From positions 62,001 to 126,000 of the forward strand of contig NZ_NEHO01000015.1 of the NCBI RefSeq assembly GCF_002113375.1: a stretch of DNA of 64,000 nucleotides, in the 5' to 3' direction. This stretch comes from Pseudomonas sp. R37(2017). GTDB lineage: Bacteria; Pseudomonadota; Gammaproteobacteria; Pseudomonadales; Pseudomonadaceae. Made by a program: the position numbers and the translations under genes. The notes beneath the pieces are model-generated. The model was not told the DNA's origin and searched no databases. It worked only from the letters and a program-made list of their open reading frames with translations. Positions 62,335 to 64,000 of the stretch are shown one piece after another (position 1 is the first letter of the stretch; each line of letters opens with the position of its first letter).

Positions 62335-63945
62335 TTAGCGCCAGTCGTAGTCGGTAAAGTGTTCGCGCAACGCTTTCTTGCTTACTTTGCCGGTGGCGGT
62401 GAGTGGCAGGGCTTGCACAAACGCGCTGGCGTCGGGCATCCACCACTTGGGAATTTTGTCTTCGAGGAAGGCGACTAGCGCCTCGTGGGTGGGCGCCACC
62501 TCGTTTTGCCTGGCCACGATCACCAGCAGCGGGCGCTCGCTCCAGCGCGGATGGGGGACGCCAATGACGGCTGCCTCGACCACTAGAGGGTGGGCCAGGA
62601 CGGCATTCTCGATTTCCACCGAACTGATCCACTCGCCACCGGACTTGATCACGTCCTTAATGCGGTCAGTGATCTGTATGTAGCCACGGGGGTCGATGTT
62701 GGCCACATCGCCGGTGTCGAACCAGCCCGCTTCAGCGGCCTGGCCGAAATAACCACTGCGCACCCAAGGGCCACGCACCTGCAGCGCACCGCACGCCTGT
62801 CCATCATGGGGCAGCGGGCTTTGGGCTTCATCGATGATACGCATCTCAACACCGAACAAGGCCCGACCTGATTTGAGCAACTGTTGCTCGCGTTGGACGG
62901 GTGCCAGGCCGTCATACCAGGGCTGATGGCGGTTGTAACTGCCCATCGGGTTCAGCTCGGTCATGCCCCAGCCGTTTTCAAGGGCCACACCATGACGTTG
63001 CATGGTCTCGATCAACGACAGGGGGCAGGCTGCGCCGCCGCTAACGGCTCGCTTGAGTGAGGGAATTGTGGCGGCCCGGGCATCGAGGTACTGACTGATG
63101 TTGGACCACAGCGTCGGCACCGCCAGGGAAAAGGTGACAGCTTCGTCGTTGATCAGCTTGACCATCGCGGCTGCATCGCCCACCCGCGGGCCGGGCAGGA
63201 CCAACTTGGCGCCGACCATGGCGGCGTTGTACGGCATGCCCCAGGCATTGACGTGAAACATCGGCACCATGGGCATGACCACATCGTGCGCACGCAGCCC
63301 GACATTGTCGGCCATGTTCTGCGCCATACCGTGGAGGACGCAACTGCGATGGCTGGTCAGTACCCCCTTGGGGTGGCCGGTGGTGCCGGAGGTGTAGCAC
63401 AGCCCGCTGGCCCGATGCTCATCGAGCTCTGGCCAGTAGTAATCGTCGTCGGCCTTCGCCAGCAAGGCTTCGTAGCTCAGCAGGTTAGGCAACGTGCTGG
63501 CAGGTAGCTCATCGGTGTCGCACAGGGCGATGTAGTAGCGCACCTTGGGGAGTTGGGGTTGGAGGCTTTCCAGCAAGGGGACGAACTGCGGATCAACGAA
63601 CAGCAGGTCATCTTCGGCGTGTTGAATGATGTAGCTGATCTGCTCGGGGAACAGCTTGGGATTGATGGTGTGGCAGATGCGACCCGAACAGGGCACGGCA
63701 TAGTGCAACTCGAAATGTCGGTGATCGTTCCAGGCCAGGGTGCCCACCCTTGCGTCCTCTGGGCAGTCGAGGGCGTCGAGGGCATTGGCCAGGCGACGGG
63801 CGCGGGAAAACGCTTGGGTATAGGTGTAACGATGCACGCGGCCATCATTGAACAGCGAGACGATTTCGGTTTGTGCCGCAACCGTGAGGGTATGCCGCAT
63901 GATGGCGGCGATACTCAGGTTAAAGTTCATCATCATGCCTTGCAC
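62335..63945 (-). CDS. AMP-forming acyl-CoA synthetase (DmdB-like)
   Basis: A 536-residue ANL-superfamily ligase. The phosphate loop YTSGTTGHPKGVL, GWGMTELNP, and GDVANIDPRGYIQITDR with IKSGGEWIS are intact; the final catalytic Lys is in LTATGKVSKKAL. It activates a medium- or short-chain acid for the dehydrogenase encoded downstream. The start is taken as GTG at 63945 because AGGAG lies seven bases upstream; three ATGs follow within six codons. Confidence 0.92.
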   Translation of the reverse strand: MQGMMMNFNLSIAAIMRHTLTVAAQTEIVSLFNDGRVHRYTYTQAFSRARRLANALDALDCPEDARVGTLAWNDHRHFELHYAVPCSGRICHTINPKLFPEQISYIIQHAEDDLLFVDPQFVPLLESLQPQLPKVRYYIALCDTDELPASTLPNLLSYEALLAKADDDYYWPELDEHRASGLCYTSGTTGHPKGVLTSHRSCVLHGMAQNMADNVGLRAHDVVMPMVPMFHVNAWGMPYNAAMVGAKLVLPGPRVGDAAAMVKLINDEAVTFSLAVPTLWSNISQYLDARAATIPSLKRAVSGGAACPLSLIETMQRHGVALENGWGMTELNPMGSYNRHQPWYDGLAPVQREQQLLKSGRALFGVEMRIIDEAQSPLPHDGQACGALQVRGPWVRSGYFGQAAEAGWFDTGDVANIDPRGYIQITDRIKDVIKSGGEWISSVEIENAVLAHPLVVEAAVIGVPHPRWSERPLLVIVARQNEVAPTHEALVAFLEDKIPKWWMPDASAFVQALPLTATGKVSKKALREHFTDYDWR

Positions 63946-64000
63946 GGGCAATCTCCTGCCTTGTTATTGTTTGCGTTTCATCACTGCATGCCGGGTGGCA

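Overview
The window looks like a Pseudomonas chromosome, most likely of the fluorescens group. The signs are a fap functional-amyloid operon, OprD porin, DUF1652 and DUF2790 small proteins, REP/REPIN palindromes built on a 'GTAGGAGCG...GCTCGCGA' core, high-GC codon use and Pseudomonas-style RHS/TccC proteins. No rRNA, tRNA or CRISPR array was seen.

Layout. (1) 1-2.6 kb: the first four genes of a fap amyloid operon (fapA-B-C-D, minus strand, fapD cut by the window edge) behind a candidate sigma-54 promoter. (2) 2.9-21.2 kb: core and household genes. These are NAD salvage (NadR-type kinase, PnuC), UppP, a DUF1294 protein, a LysR/azoreductase divergent pair, an alpha/beta hydrolase, an MFS pump, the ABC-F protein YbiT with a structured leader, LpxO, a PQQ sugar dehydrogenase, ecotin, several small Pseudomonas families, a PfkB sugar kinase, a PI-PLC-like phosphodiesterase and a GT4 glycosyltransferase. 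(3) 21.2-28 kb: a signalling block with a response regulator, a large CHASE3-GAF hybrid kinase with three receiver domains, a CheR methyltransferase, the scar of a deleted CheB, a receiver-kinase and another receiver. (4) 28-31 kb: an orphan TccC-like RHS protein whose AT-richer C-terminal 300 residues look like an exchanged toxin tip.

(5) 31.3-38.3 kb: a HEAT/TPR protein diverges from a FUSC-DUF1656-HlyD efflux operon. Its hlyD gene is cut after about residue 216. An IS110-family (IS1111-type) element follows, then the 3' tail of a second DUF1656 gene and an intact second hlyD. This is a mosaic of two paralogous operons. (6) 38.4-51 kb: a divergent pair (unknown protein and XRE regulator) sharing a 13-bp inverted repeat, then a complete Druantia type I anti-phage operon druABCDE. 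(7) 51.5-57 kb: a plus-strand accessory operon with HchA/Hsp31, a LuxR-type regulator without a synthase, an SDR, a zinc-type HemB paralogue, a SnoaL-like protein, a Tat-exported acetoacetate-decarboxylase-family protein and an ABM-type monooxygenase. (8) 57-64 kb, minus strand: an OprD porin, an acyl-CoA dehydrogenase, an ActP-like symporter with its DUF485 partner and an AMP-forming acyl-CoA ligase. Together they would import and activate a small carboxylic acid.

The accessory content is concentrated between 28 and 57 kb. The strongest defence call is Druantia. The least explained parts are the RHS toxin tip, the XRE-linked pair at 38.5-39.3 kb, the segments around the IS element and the HemB/HchA cluster. 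Domain and family assignments come from reading motifs by eye; no database search was run.
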